Of a stretch of 64,000 nucleotides of DNA, positions 17,274-25,985 are shown in pieces. Positions within the stretch are counted from its first letter, which is position 1. Every line of letters begins with the position of its first letter. The notes beneath the pieces are model-generated. The model did not search any database, had not been told where the DNA came from, and saw only the letters and a list, made by a program, of their open reading frames with translations. The DNA is from ZYF759 sp046297455 (GTDB lineage Bacteria > Pseudomonadota > Alphaproteobacteria > Rhizobiales > Rhizobiaceae), in NCBI GenBank assembly GCA_046297455.1, contig JBKBIT010000007.1, positions 1 through 64,000 on the forward strand, written 5' to 3'. A program made the translations under genes and the position numbers.

Positions 17274-18287
17274 TCATTCGCCCGAGAGCACGAATTCCAG
17301 ATAGAGGCTGCGCTGAAAGCGCGATTGGTTGTCGTCGGACATCAGCGCAACGACCAGCGCCCCATCTTCGCGCCGCCACCAGTCGATCGACTCCATGTTG
17401 TCGATCTGGTGCGTCATGTCGGCTTCGTAGAGCACCGGCCCATCGACCAGCACCTCCCGCATGATGTGGTCGCCGGCGATACGCCGGATCCGCATGGCGA
17501 CACCCAGCGGCAGGCTGAAGCGGCGCTCCAAAAGAAGCAGATCGCCATCGGGCAGGAAAACCCCGTCGGTAATGTCGAAATTGCCTGAACGCACAACCCA
17601 GAAGCGGCCGCGCTCCGGCCCTTCCAGGATCGCAGCCTGTATGTTCCCCTCTGCGTCGGCCGCTCGCTCCGCGATCACGATGCGCGCGCCTTCCAGGTGA
17701 CCGTCATCCGGCGCGCGCGCCACCGTTTCGATACCGGCGTTGTACCCGAGCAGTTTTTCGGGGATCAGGAAGTCGAGTTCGCCGACTGGCGCTCCCATGC
17801 CGCCGGGTTCGAGCACATACTCGACCACCCGATGATCTCTCTCGAAGGAGACGGTCGCGATGCCGTCATGAACCGACAGGCCCTCGGCATCGGCGTAGTG
17901 CTTTTCGTGAACGGGCTGCCCATCGTCACCGATGATCCGCTGCATCGAGAAGCGCGACATGCCGACGGGAACGCCCGCCTCGTCCCGCGCGACCGCGCCG
18001 AAGAACCAGTGGCCATGATCCGCCACCCCGACGAACTCGGAACCCGGCGACAGGAATCGCACGGAAGACAGCTGCCCGAACCGGCGCAGGGGAGATTGCA
18101 TCTCGAACCCTCCGAGAAATTCGAAGGGGCCGAAGCGCGCTTCGTCCGTGCCGATCCGGAAGCGGTCGATCGGCAGGAAGGTCAGTTCGACATCGAAAGC
18201 CGGCTCGCCGAGGGCTGGTGCGGCGGCAAGCGCCAAAACCGCGAAACATCCGGCGGCAAGGCGGCGCGCGGCTGCCCTCAGCGCCAT
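17274..18287 (-). CDS. Exported esterase-like phytase family protein
   Basis: A 337-residue exported protein of the phytase-like (PF13449) family, a beta-propeller fold whose members are annotated as esterase-like phytases. A signal peptide spans residues 1-27 (ALG end). Family features visible are the early LSSVRFL..GSEFVGVADHGHWF strand pair, DAEGLSVHDG, and GIETVAR. True phytase activity is not established for such proteins. Its ATG overlaps the cobT stop by one base, so it is translationally coupled to cobT. The linkage to cobT is, as I recall, common in rhizobia, but the functional reason is unclear. Confidence 0.85.
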   Translation of the reverse strand: MALRAAARRLAAGCFAVLALAAAPALGEPAFDVELTFLPIDRFRIGTDEARFGPFEFLGGFEMQSPLRRFGQLSSVRFLSPGSEFVGVADHGHWFFGAVARDEAGVPVGMSRFSMQRIIGDDGQPVHEKHYADAEGLSVHDGIATVSFERDHRVVEYVLEPGGMGAPVGELDFLIPEKLLGYNAGIETVARAPDDGHLEGARIVIAERAADAEGNIQAAILEGPERGRFWVVRSGNFDITDGVFLPDGDLLLLERRFSLPLGVAMRIRRIAGDHIMREVLVDGPVLYEADMTHQIDNMESIDWWRREDGALVVALMSDDNQSRFQRSLYLEFVLSGE

Positions 18288-20194
18288 CAGCCGGCGCGGC
18301 GCATCGACGGGCGCTTGCCCTCGCGACGCACCTCGCGCGCGGTCTGTTCGCCAAAGAGACCCGCCAGTTGCTCCGTCATCGCACCCGCAAGCTCCTCGGC
18401 ATCGACGATGGTGACGGCACGGCGATAGTAGCGGGTGACGTCGTGGCCGATGCCGATCGCCAAGAGCTCAACCGGCGAACGCGTCTCGATGAGTTCGATG
18501 ACGGCGCGCAGATGCCGCTCCAGATAATTGCCCGGATTGACCGACAGCGTGGAATCGTCGACCGGCGCGCCATCCGAGATCATCATCAGGATCCGCCGCT
18601 GCTCCGGCCGCCCGATCAGGCGTTGATGGGCCCACAACAGCGCCTCGCCATCGATGTTCTCCTTGAGCAGCCCCTCGCGCATCATCAGACCGAGATTGCG
18701 CCTGGCGCGCCGCCAGGGCGTATCGGCCGACTTGTAGATGATGTGGCGCAGATCGTTGAGACGGCCGGGACTGGAAGGCTTACCGTCCTTCAGCCACTTC
18801 TCGCGCGCCTGGCCGCCCTTCCAGGCCCTGGTGGTGAAGCCGAGGATCTCGACCGAGACCCCGCACCTTTCCAGTGTCCGCGCCAGGATGTCGGCGCAGG
18901 TGGCGGCAACCGTGATCGGCCGTCCTCGCATCGAACCCGAATTGTCGAGCAGCAGCGTGACGACGGTGTCGCGGAAATTGGTGTCGCGCTCCTGCTTGAA
19001 GGAGAGCGGCTGCATCGGATCGATGACGAGGCGCGGCAGGCGCGCGGGATCAAGTACGCCCTCTTCGAGATCGAAATCCCAGGAGCGGTTCTGCTGCGCC
19101 ATCAGGCGGCGCTGCAGCCGATTGGCAAGCCTGCCGACGACACCCTGCAGATTGGCAAGCTGCTTGTCGAGGAAGGCGCGAAGCCGGTCGAGCTCCTCTT
19201 CGTCGCACAGTTCCTCCGCGCCGACCGTCTCGTCGAAGGCGGTGCTGAAGATCTTGTAGTCAACGTCGCGCGAGATATTAGCGAAAGGATCGTCGTTGCG
19301 GCGCGTTTCGCCCGGAGTTTCGGCGTCCAGGTCGTCATCGGCCATCTCGTCGGCGCTGGCGTCCGTGGCTTCCGTCTCGCCTCCTTCCTGGTCCTCGCTC
19401 GAGGCTTCCATTTCCTCAGGCTGGGCTTGGTCGGAACCGGCGTTCTCCTCGCCACCTTCCTCGCCCTGCTCCTCGCCCTCCGGTGGCTGCTCCTCGTCCT
19501 CGGCAGAATCCTCGCTTTCCTCGTCCTCGCCCAGCTCCTCCGCCATCTCCATCGAGACGAGCATGTCACGAATGGCGCGGGCAAAGGCCTGCTGGTCCTC
19601 GAGCTTGTCGACGAGCGTCTCGAGATTGCCGCCGGCGCGATCCTCGATCCAGTCGCGCCAAAGTTCGACCGTTCTGGCTCCGCTGCGCGGCGCAGCGCGG
19701 CCGGTCAGCTTTTCGCGCACCATCAGCGCGACAGCTTCCTCGAGCGGCGCATCGGACTGGTCGGACACATTTGCCAGATTGGCGCGGGCAAACTTGTCTT
19801 CCAGCATGAAGCCCAGATTGTCGGCCACCCCGACCATGGCGCGGGCGCCGATTGCCTCTACCCGCGCCTGTTCGACCGCATCGAACACGGCGCGTGCCTG
19901 GCGTCCTTCCGGCGCCAGCCGCGCATGAACCTTCATGTCATGACAGGCCCGACGAAGTGCCATCGAATCGCCGATGCCGCGGGCAACCGAGAGATCGTCA
20001 CTGGTTGGCTTGCGCGGCAGTTCGGGCAGTCTGGCCGAGTGGCCCGCAAGTGCCGGCCGCTCCTTGGCGAACGAGACCTCCAGCTGGCCGTCGCCCGAGA
20101 TCGCCCGCATGCAGGCCGTCAGCGCCCGCTTGAAGGTGTCGGTCTCGCCGCCCTTGCCCGATTTCGATCTGGAATTGTCTCCGGGACCTGCCAT
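18287..20194 (-). CDS. cobT: Aerobic cobaltochelatase subunit CobT
   Basis: A 635-residue subunit of the CobNST cobaltochelatase that inserts Co2+ into hydrogenobyrinate a,c-diamide in aerobic cobalamin synthesis. The N-terminal half is alpha-helical and is followed by a very acidic linker (about residues 215-300, mostly Glu/Asp). The C-terminal half is a von Willebrand A domain with the MIDAS motif DNSGSM near residue 417. Length is normal. It lies 13 bp downstream of cobS. The catalytic CobN gene is not in the window. Confidence 0.95.
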   Translation of the reverse strand: MAGPGDNSRSKSGKGGETDTFKRALTACMRAISGDGQLEVSFAKERPALAGHSARLPELPRKPTSDDLSVARGIGDSMALRRACHDMKVHARLAPEGRQARAVFDAVEQARVEAIGARAMVGVADNLGFMLEDKFARANLANVSDQSDAPLEEAVALMVREKLTGRAAPRSGARTVELWRDWIEDRAGGNLETLVDKLEDQQAFARAIRDMLVSMEMAEELGEDEESEDSAEDEEQPPEGEEQGEEGGEENAGSDQAQPEEMEASSEDQEGGETEATDASADEMADDDLDAETPGETRRNDDPFANISRDVDYKIFSTAFDETVGAEELCDEEELDRLRAFLDKQLANLQGVVGRLANRLQRRLMAQQNRSWDFDLEEGVLDPARLPRLVIDPMQPLSFKQERDTNFRDTVVTLLLDNSGSMRGRPITVAATCADILARTLERCGVSVEILGFTTRAWKGGQAREKWLKDGKPSSPGRLNDLRHIIYKSADTPWRRARRNLGLMMREGLLKENIDGEALLWAHQRLIGRPEQRRILMMISDGAPVDDSTLSVNPGNYLERHLRAVIELIETRSPVELLAIGIGHDVTRYYRRAVTIVDAEELAGAMTEQLAGLFGEQTAREVRREGKRPSMRRAG

Positions 20195-20207
20195 CTTGTC
20201 GTTCGGT

Positions 20208-21194
20208 TCAGCTCAGGACCACATTGGCCGCGGATTCCGGCAGTTCCTCGCCAAAGGCACGCTGGTAAAATTCCGCCACGACGGCGCGTTCCAGTTCGTC
20301 GCACTTGTTGAGGAAGGTGACGCGGAAGGCGAAGCCGACATCGTTGAAGATTTCGGTGTTCTCTGCCCAGGTAATGACCGTGCGCGGGCTCATGACCGTG
20401 GACAGGTCGCCATTGATGAAGGCCGAACGCGTCATGTCGGCAACGCGGACCATCTTGTTGGCTGTTTCGCGGCCCTTGTCGGTCTGCAGATGCCGCGACT
20501 TGGCCAGCACGATGGCAACCTCGTCGTCATGCGGCAGATAGTTCAGCGTCGTGACGATCGACCAGCGGTCCATCTGCGCCTGGTTGATCTGCTGGGTGCC
20601 GTGATAGAGCCCGGTCGTGTCGCCAAGGCCGATCGTGTTGGCGGTGGCGAATATCCGGAACGCCGGGTGCGGCCGGATCACGCGGCTCTGGTCGAGCAGC
20701 GTCAGCCGACCTGACGATTCCAGCACGCGCTGGATGACGAACATCACGTCCGGACGGCCGGCATCGTATTCGTCGAAGACCAGCGCGATATTGTGCTGGT
20801 AGGCCCAGGGAAGGATGCCGTCCCGGAACTCGGTAACCTGCAGTCCTTCCTTGATGACGATGGCATCCTTGCCCACCAGGTCGATGCGGCTGACATGGCT
20901 GTCGAGATTGATGCGCACGCAGGGCCAGTTCAGGCGGGCGGCGACCTGCTCGATATGGGTCGACTTGCCGGTGCCGTGATAACCCGAGACCAGGACACGG
21001 CGGTTATGGGCAAAACCGGCGAGGATCGCCAGGGTGGTTTGGCGGTCGAACAGGTAGTCAGGATCGATGTCCGGAACATGGGCATCGGCGACCGAATAGG
21101 CCGGGACGACCATGTCGGATTCGATACCGAAGGTTTCCTGGACCGGAACGGTCGTGTCTGGGAGATTTGCTATGTCGCGGTCGACCTTGTTCAT
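20208..21194 (-). CDS. cobS: Aerobic cobaltochelatase subunit CobS
   Basis: A 328-residue AAA+ ATPase partner of CobT. Walker A GYHGTGKSTH lies at residues 71-80 and Walker B ALVFDEYDAG near 137-146. A sensor-like IFATANTIGLGD segment follows. The N-terminal VPVQETFGIESDMVVPAY stretch is characteristic. CobS and CobT form the ATP-driven chaperone ring acting on CobN. The gene heads the cobS-cobT-phytase-like transcript. Confidence 0.95.
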   Translation of the reverse strand: MNKVDRDIANLPDTTVPVQETFGIESDMVVPAYSVADAHVPDIDPDYLFDRQTTLAILAGFAHNRRVLVSGYHGTGKSTHIEQVAARLNWPCVRINLDSHVSRIDLVGKDAIVIKEGLQVTEFRDGILPWAYQHNIALVFDEYDAGRPDVMFVIQRVLESSGRLTLLDQSRVIRPHPAFRIFATANTIGLGDTTGLYHGTQQINQAQMDRWSIVTTLNYLPHDDEVAIVLAKSRHLQTDKGRETANKMVRVADMTRSAFINGDLSTVMSPRTVITWAENTEIFNDVGFAFRVTFLNKCDELERAVVAEFYQRAFGEELPESAANVVLS

Positions 21195-21273
21195 TATGCC
21201 TCCGTGCGGAAGCCGCCGCTGCCGCAGGTCAAAGTTTGGGGGTTTCGGGGGCTGTCTTTAGCAGATCGCCGGT

Positions 21274-21900
21274 TCAACACAAACCCGCTTGCTTGAGCAG
21301 CCGATAGGCCTGGATCACGTCACGGAACCGGTCTTCCGACTCCCGGTTGCCCCCATTCGCATCTGGATGGTGGCGTTTCACCAGTTCCTTATAGCGCGCC
21401 TTGATCTCTGCGCTAGTGGCGGTCTCTGCCAGGCCCAGCGTTTCCATCGCCTTGACCTCCAGCGAGCGCAGCTTCCGCTGCCGCGGCAGATTATCGCGGG
21501 CCTCGCGTGCCGCACCGCCAAACAGCCCGAACGGATCGCGCAACCGGTTGTAATAGCCCGCCGTGCCGGAGCGCTGCCGGGCGTAATCGGAGGAATAGAC
21601 GCTGCCGCCGTTGGACCCCATGCGCCAGGTCGGGCGATGGCCGGTAAGCGCTTCTTTCTGGAACCTGGCGATCTCCGAATCGGCGATGCCGGAGAAATAG
21701 TTGAAGCCCTTGTTGTACTGGCGCACATGGTCGAGGCAGAAACGGAAATACTCTCCCTCCCGCATGCGCCCGACCGGCGCGCGGTGCGTGCCGGCTTGCG
21801 TGCATCCGTCCCACTGGCAACGAGGCGCGCTGGTTTCGGCCTCGGCCTGCCGGTCGCGCTTAACCTTGATCTTCTCGAAATATTTCGAATAGGCAGCCAT
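21274..21900 (-). CDS. J-domain protein with N-terminal Cys/His motif
   Basis: A 208-residue DnaJ-like co-chaperone. The J-domain is at the C-terminus (about residues 150-205), with the HPD tripeptide at 178-180 that stimulates the Hsp70 ATPase. The N-terminal part starts with SKYFEKIKVK and carries Cys28, Cys33, Cys55 and nearby His residues (CQWDGC and FRFCLDH), which look metal-binding; it lacks the canonical DnaJ zinc domain. The frame continues 50 codons upstream, but the conserved start is at 21900. It is divergent from bolA by about 140 bp, an arrangement common in rhizobia. The client is unknown. Confidence 0.88.
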   Translation of the reverse strand: MAAYSKYFEKIKVKRDRQAEAETSAPRCQWDGCTQAGTHRAPVGRMREGEYFRFCLDHVRQYNKGFNYFSGIADSEIARFQKEALTGHRPTWRMGSNGGSVYSSDYARQRSGTAGYYNRLRDPFGLFGGAAREARDNLPRQRKLRSLEVKAMETLGLAETATSAEIKARYKELVKRHHPDANGGNRESEDRFRDVIQAYRLLKQAGLC

Positions 21901-22039
21901 CGGGCCCGTAGCCTTGCAAATCAGTGGGATTATGGGGTGTTCGCGGCGCGAAACAAGAATTGACTTTTGGCCGGCTCTGGAAATAGGCCAGTGCTTCGCC
22001 ACGAGAAGACGACCCCTGATATGGTCGATGGAGGCCCGA

Positions 22040-22342
22040 TTGTCCACCAAGCTGCGGATCGAGGAAAAGCTGAGGGCGGCGCTGGCGCCCGAACGCTTCG
22101 AGGTTCTCGACGAAAGTCATCTTCACACCGGCCACACGCATCACGATTCCGACCATCACGCCAAGTTCGACGGTTCCGGCGAGACCCATTTCCGTGTTCG
22201 CGTCGTCTCGGACCGATTTGCTGGCATGGGCCGTGTCGAGCGCCATCGCACGGTGAACGAATTGCTGGCCGATGAACTCGCGGCCAATGTCCACGCGCTG
22301 GCAATCGAGCCGGCAGCACCCGGCGAAAAAACCCGCTGGTAG
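22040..22342 (+). CDS. BolA family protein
   Basis: A 100-residue BolA-like protein, a family that works with monothiol glutaredoxins in Fe-S or iron-regulation tasks. The core FEVLDESHLH (with an extra His-rich insert GHTHHDSDHH), the GSGETHFRVRVVS strand and the RHRTVNELLADEL helix are clear. I place the start at TTG 22040 because GGAGG lies six bases ahead and the product then begins STKLRIEEKL as in relatives. An in-frame ATG at 22028 without a good ribosome site would add four residues. The His-rich insertion may bind metal. It is convergent with the CorC-like gene, six bases apart. Confidence 0.88.
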   Translation: MSTKLRIEEKLRAALAPERFEVLDESHLHTGHTHHDSDHHAKFDGSGETHFRVRVVSDRFAGMGRVERHRTVNELLADELAANVHALAIEPAAPGEKTRW

Positions 22343-22348
22343 CGCGCC

Positions 22349-23632
22349 CTATTTCTTGGTCTGAACCGCCTCGACCGGCTTGATCCGCAGGCTGGTGATC
22401 CGGTTCCGATCGCGCTTGAGCACGACGAAGCGCATTCCATGGAAGGTGAAGGCCTGCTTCTCTTCCGGAATGGTCTGCGTCTCGTGGATGACCAGGCCCG
22501 CGATCGTCGTGGCTTCCTCGTCCGGCAATTGCCAGTCGAGCGCCCGGTTCAAGTCGCGGATGGGCACAGAGCCGTCGACCACCACCGAACCGTCCGCCTC
22601 CTGCTTAACGCCCTGCATCTCGATGTCGTGCTCGTCGGAGATGTCGCCGACAATCTCCTCGATAATGTCTTCCAACGTGACCATGCCTTCGACCTCGCCA
22701 TATTCGTCGACGACGATCGCAAAATGGGCCTTGCGCCGCAGGAAGGCGTTGAGCTGGTCCTGAAGCGTGGTGGTGTCGGGAACGAACCAGGGTTTGCGCG
22801 CCACCTTCACGATATCGATGCGCTTGAAGTCGTAATCGACTTCGTGCAGCGCGCGCAGCAGGTCCTTGGCATGGATCACGCCAACGATATTGTCAGTCGT
22901 TCCTCGCCACACCGGCATGCGCGTATGCGGGCTCTGAAGCACCTCTCGAACGATCTCCTCCGGCGAATCGTCGCCGCAGATCGTGCGCATATTCGTCCGG
23001 TGGATCATGATGTCGGAGACTTCGAGTTCGTGCAGGTCAAGCAATCCGCCGACCCGGTCGCGATCCTGCTTGACGACGCCGCCCTCGCGATGAAGTACCT
23101 CCACCGTGCCGCGCAGTTCCTCGTGCGCAGACAGCATCGGCGCGTCGCGCGACAGGTTGATGCCGAACAGCGACAGCAGGCCACGAACGATGAGATTGGC
23201 CAGCGAAGACAAATGCCCGAATAGGAAGACGATGAGTTGCGTGAAGCGGGAGACCGCCAGCGCAAACTGTTCGGGTCGCGACAGCGCCCAGGACTTCGGC
23301 AGGATCTCCGCGAAGATCACCAGCAGCACCGTCATGGCGACAGTGGCGTAGATCACGCCTGCCTCGCCGAAAAGCTGCAGCATCGCGGTCGTGGCCAGCG
23401 CCGAGGCCAGGATATTGACCAGATTGTTACCGATCAGGAGAGCGCCTACCAGCCTGTCGCGCCGCTGCACGAGCCTGCCCACGATGCTGGCCCTCTTGTC
23501 GCCATTGGCCTCCAGCGTATGCAGCCGCGCCCGCGACACGGCGGTCACGCTCGTCTCTGTCCCCGAGAAGAGAAAGGATAGCATGATGAGCAGGCCAATG
23601 ATGAGAAGAATGATCCAGACGTCGCCGATCAT
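22349..23632 (-). CDS. CNNM/CorC (HlyC) family membrane protein
   Basis: A 427-residue protein with an N-terminal CNNM/DUF21 transmembrane domain (four hydrophobic segments, residues 1 to about 180, including FSGTETSVTAVSRARL and EILPKSWAL). Two CBS domains follow (about 200-330), then a CorC_HlyC C-terminal domain. The pattern DEYGEVEGMVTLEDIIEEIVGDI is the family hallmark. Relatives are linked to Mg2+/Co2+ efflux or regulation; the hemolysin label is historical. The start codon overlaps the aroB stop (ATGA), so it is coupled to aroB in an aroK-aroB-corC operon. Confidence 0.9.
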   Translation of the reverse strand: MIGDVWIILLIIGLLIMLSFLFSGTETSVTAVSRARLHTLEANGDKRASIVGRLVQRRDRLVGALLIGNNLVNILASALATTAMLQLFGEAGVIYATVAMTVLLVIFAEILPKSWALSRPEQFALAVSRFTQLIVFLFGHLSSLANLIVRGLLSLFGINLSRDAPMLSAHEELRGTVEVLHREGGVVKQDRDRVGGLLDLHELEVSDIMIHRTNMRTICGDDSPEEIVREVLQSPHTRMPVWRGTTDNIVGVIHAKDLLRALHEVDYDFKRIDIVKVARKPWFVPDTTTLQDQLNAFLRRKAHFAIVVDEYGEVEGMVTLEDIIEEIVGDISDEHDIEMQGVKQEADGSVVVDGSVPIRDLNRALDWQLPDEEATTIAGLVIHETQTIPEEKQAFTFHGMRFVVLKRDRNRITSLRIKPVEAVQTKK

Positions 23633-24750
23633 GGCTCGAGGTTCTCCCGTAGAAAGTCCAGCACGTCGACCGGCGCCACATCGCGGGCGATGAAGGCGCG
23701 GCCGATGCCGCGTGTCAGGATGAAGGTCAATGTACCGCGCGATACCTTCTTGTCCTGGGCAATGTAGTCCATCAGCGCCTCGGCGCCAGGCAAGCCGCCT
23801 TGCACGTCCGAAAGCCGGTAGGGCAGGCCGGCAGCGGCCAGATGTGCTTCGACGCGCTCCGCGTCTTCCTGCGGCGCCAGGCCCAGCCGGACTGAAAATC
23901 GATGCGCCAGAGCTAGGCCGATCGCCACGCCCTCGCCGTGCACCAGCCTGGTTCCGTCGAAGCGCGTCGCTGCCTCCAGCGCATGGCCGAATGTATGGCC
24001 GAGATTGAGCAGCGCGCGATCGCCGTTCTCCATCTCGTCGCGCGCGACGATTTCCGCCTTGGCACGGCACGACACCGCAATCGCCTCGCTGCGCGAGGAA
24101 CCACCCGAAAACACCGCGGCCCGGTTGTCTTCCAGCCAGGTGAAGAAGTCGGGTTTGTCGATCAGCCCGTATTTGACGATTTCGGCATAGCCGGCCGCGA
24201 ATTCGCGCGGCGGCAGCGTGTCCAGTGCATCGGTGTCGGCAAGGACCAGCGCCGGCTGCTTGAAGACGCCGACCAGGTTCTTGCCGCGTGGCGTGTTGAT
24301 CCCTGTCTTGCCGCCGACGGACGAGTCCACCTGGGCCAGCAGGGACGTCGGCACCTGTACCAGATGCATCCCGCGGCGCACAATGCCGGAAGCAAAGCCC
24401 GCCAGGTCGCCGACGACGCCGCCGCCCAACGCGATGACAGCATCTCCGCGCTCCAGCCGCGCCTCGATGATTCCATCGACGACCTTCTCCAGAATCTCGA
24501 AGCGCTTCGTCGCCTCGCCGGGCGTCACCGTGAGCACCTGCACGCCGATTCCGGCGGCTTCCATCCCCGCCTGGAGAGCCGGCAAGTGGCGACTGGCGAC
24601 GTTCTCGTCGGTGACGATGGCGGCCCTGATGCCGGGTAGCCGTGCCGCGATTTCAAGGCCGGCTGCGGCGATCAGGCCGCCGCCGATGAGGATATCGTAG
24701 CCTCGGTCGGCTATCGTCACCGCGACTTTGCGTATATCGGTCAGTGTCAT
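23629..24750 (-). CDS. aroB: 3-dehydroquinate synthase
   Basis: A 373-residue cytosolic enzyme converting DAHP to 3-dehydroquinate, the second shikimate step, with NAD+ and a divalent metal. Visible are the NAD-binding segment ALGGGVVGDLAGFAS (residues about 108-122), VPTSLLAQVDSSVGGKTGIN, and the metal ligands Glu in AEIVKYGLI and His residues in NLGHTFGHALE. The start at 24750 shares one base with the aroK stop. Length is normal. Confidence 0.96.
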   Translation of the reverse strand: MTLTDIRKVAVTIADRGYDILIGGGLIAAAGLEIAARLPGIRAAIVTDENVASRHLPALQAGMEAAGIGVQVLTVTPGEATKRFEILEKVVDGIIEARLERGDAVIALGGGVVGDLAGFASGIVRRGMHLVQVPTSLLAQVDSSVGGKTGINTPRGKNLVGVFKQPALVLADTDALDTLPPREFAAGYAEIVKYGLIDKPDFFTWLEDNRAAVFSGGSSRSEAIAVSCRAKAEIVARDEMENGDRALLNLGHTFGHALEAATRFDGTRLVHGEGVAIGLALAHRFSVRLGLAPQEDAERVEAHLAAAGLPYRLSDVQGGLPGAEALMDYIAQDKKVSRGTLTFILTRGIGRAFIARDVAPVDVLDFLRENLEP

Positions 24751-25355
24751 TAGCTGTGCGCTTCCGTTGCGGTGCTTTCCGGGTGAACGAGATAGACCGT
24801 CAGGGCGTCGATCACTTCACCTGCAATGACGTCGCGATGGGCATCGCGGGTCTTCACCGTGATGTCGGCCTCGGCATAAACGGGATATCGTACTTCCATC
24901 AGACGGCGCATCACGCCGGCCGGGTCGGGATCGCGGAGCAGGGGACGGTTCCTGTTTCTCGCGACCCGCTCCATCAGTGTATCGAAATCCGCCTTCAGCC
25001 AGACAGAGACCCCGGTCTGGGCAATCTCTTGGCGGATCGCAGGATTCATGAAGGCCCCGCCCCCTGTTGAGATTACCCGGCGACCCTCGCTCAAAAGGCG
25101 ATGGATGACCCTTTCCTCCAGCGCGCGGAATTCGGTCTCGCCATATCGTTCGAACAGTTCCGGGATCGTCATGCGCGAAGCTTCCTCGATCTCCTTGTCG
25201 CTGTCGGCAAACGGCATGCCGAGGCGTGCCGCCACCTTGCGGCCGATCGAGGTCTTGCCGGCGCCCATCAGGCCAACGAAAACCAGGTTGCGCGTGCCCA
25301 AGGCATCGACCAGGTTTTTCGGCGATGCCGATGTGTTCTTCTGGGGCTCGATCAT
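24750..25355 (-). CDS. aroK: Shikimate kinase
   Basis: A 201-residue kinase phosphorylating shikimate at the 3-hydroxyl. Walker A GLMGAGKT lies at residues 28-35, with the substrate-binding DKEIE and the STGGGAF loop typical of AroK. The RNRPLLRD lid segment is also present. The frame runs upstream another 43 codons, but the ATG at 25355 gives a product in line with rhizobial AroK, which have about 20 extra N-terminal residues. It is first in the aroK-aroB-corC operon and is divergent from a small membrane protein gene. Confidence 0.94.
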   Translation of the reverse strand: MIEPQKNTSASPKNLVDALGTRNLVFVGLMGAGKTSIGRKVAARLGMPFADSDKEIEEASRMTIPELFERYGETEFRALEERVIHRLLSEGRRVISTGGGAFMNPAIRQEIAQTGVSVWLKADFDTLMERVARNRNRPLLRDPDPAGVMRRLMEVRYPVYAEADITVKTRDAHRDVIAGEVIDALTVYLVHPESTATEAHS

Positions 25356-25512
25356 GGCTCCGGCTTTCCCGCCCGCAGCCTTTCGACACAAAAGCCCGGA
25401 CGCGTCAAGCTGGCCGGATGCAGTCACACCCTGAGACGACCTTGAATTCGTGGGGCGCTCGTAGGATAAGCGCTCGGGGAACAAGTCCTAGCAACAGGGG
25501 CAATCGAGCGGC

Positions 25513-25656
25513 ATGCCCACATTGTTTCGGTTTTTGACAGTTCTGGCGATACTTGCCGGAATTGCGTATGGCGCAATGTTCGCGCTCGCCACGTTGGTCG
25601 AACCGAATTACGGTGAAATGAGTATCCGCGTCCCACTCGACCAAAGCGATCGTTGA
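25513..25656 (+). CDS. Small single-pass membrane protein (47 aa)
   Basis: A 47-codon gene. The product has a short N-terminus, one hydrophobic helix (residues about 8-29), then VEPNYGEMSIRVPLD. I recall near-identical short proteins in many rhizobia beside aroK, often misnamed histidine kinase; it has no kinase features. The ribosome site is weak. It is convergent with the next small gene, with only seven bases between the stops. Function unknown. Confidence 0.7.
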   Translation: MPTLFRFLTVLAILAGIAYGAMFALATLVEPNYGEMSIRVPLDQSDR

Positions 25657-25663
25657 TGATGCC

Positions 25664-25846
25664 TCAAAGCCACTGCAGGGCCACTAAAACGGCCACGAAT
25701 GCGGCAAATACCAGAACGGCCAGCCGGAAATAGCCGAACGGCCCGTAGTTGGGTGCTGGCGGCAGCGGATCGCCTTCCTGGTCGCCGGGATTTCCTCCCA
25801 TCGCCATGCGGGCGGCACGCTCGATTTGCATCATATGCGAACTCAT
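25664..25846 (-). CDS. Small membrane protein (60 aa), likely stress-induced
   Basis: A 60-residue protein with a polar, Pro/Gly-rich first half (GDQEGDPLPPAPNYGPFG) and one C-terminal membrane helix (residues about 42-58). GGAGGG lies about nine bases before the ATG at 25846, which I prefer over 30 in-frame upstream codons. An EcfG-type promoter match sits 40 bases upstream, so the gene probably belongs to the general stress response. No family recognised. Confidence 0.65.
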   Translation of the reverse strand: MSSHMMQIERAARMAMGGNPGDQEGDPLPPAPNYGPFGYFRLAVLVFAAFVAVLVALQWL

Positions 25847-25885
25847 GACGTCGACCCTCCCGTTTGAAGCGATAATCGGCAGGTC

Positions 25886-25911
25886 AACGAGACCGGCATG
25901 GTTCGGGTTCC
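25886..25911 (-). promoter_or_regulatory. EcfG-type promoter (GGAAC-N17-CGTT)
   Basis: On the minus strand GGAAC (25911-25907) and CGTT (25889-25886) are spaced by 17 bases, the known consensus spacing for the alphaproteobacterial general stress sigma factor. It faces the 60-residue membrane protein gene. Confidence 0.7.
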
Positions 25912-25955
25912 ACCGGAAAGAACGCTTCGCACCCAAAAAAAAGATTCATTGGGAT

Positions 25956-25980
25956 GGAACCAGTCTGCTCTTCAAAAGTT
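25956..25980 (+). promoter_or_regulatory. Near-consensus EcfG-type promoter facing the sRNA candidate
   Basis: GGAAC at 25956-25960 is followed after 16 bases by AGTT (25977-25980); the -10 element has one mismatch to CGTT. No protein gene follows on this strand before the terminator at 26097-26122, so it would drive a short noncoding transcript. Confidence 0.5.
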
Positions 25981-25985
25981 ATCAG

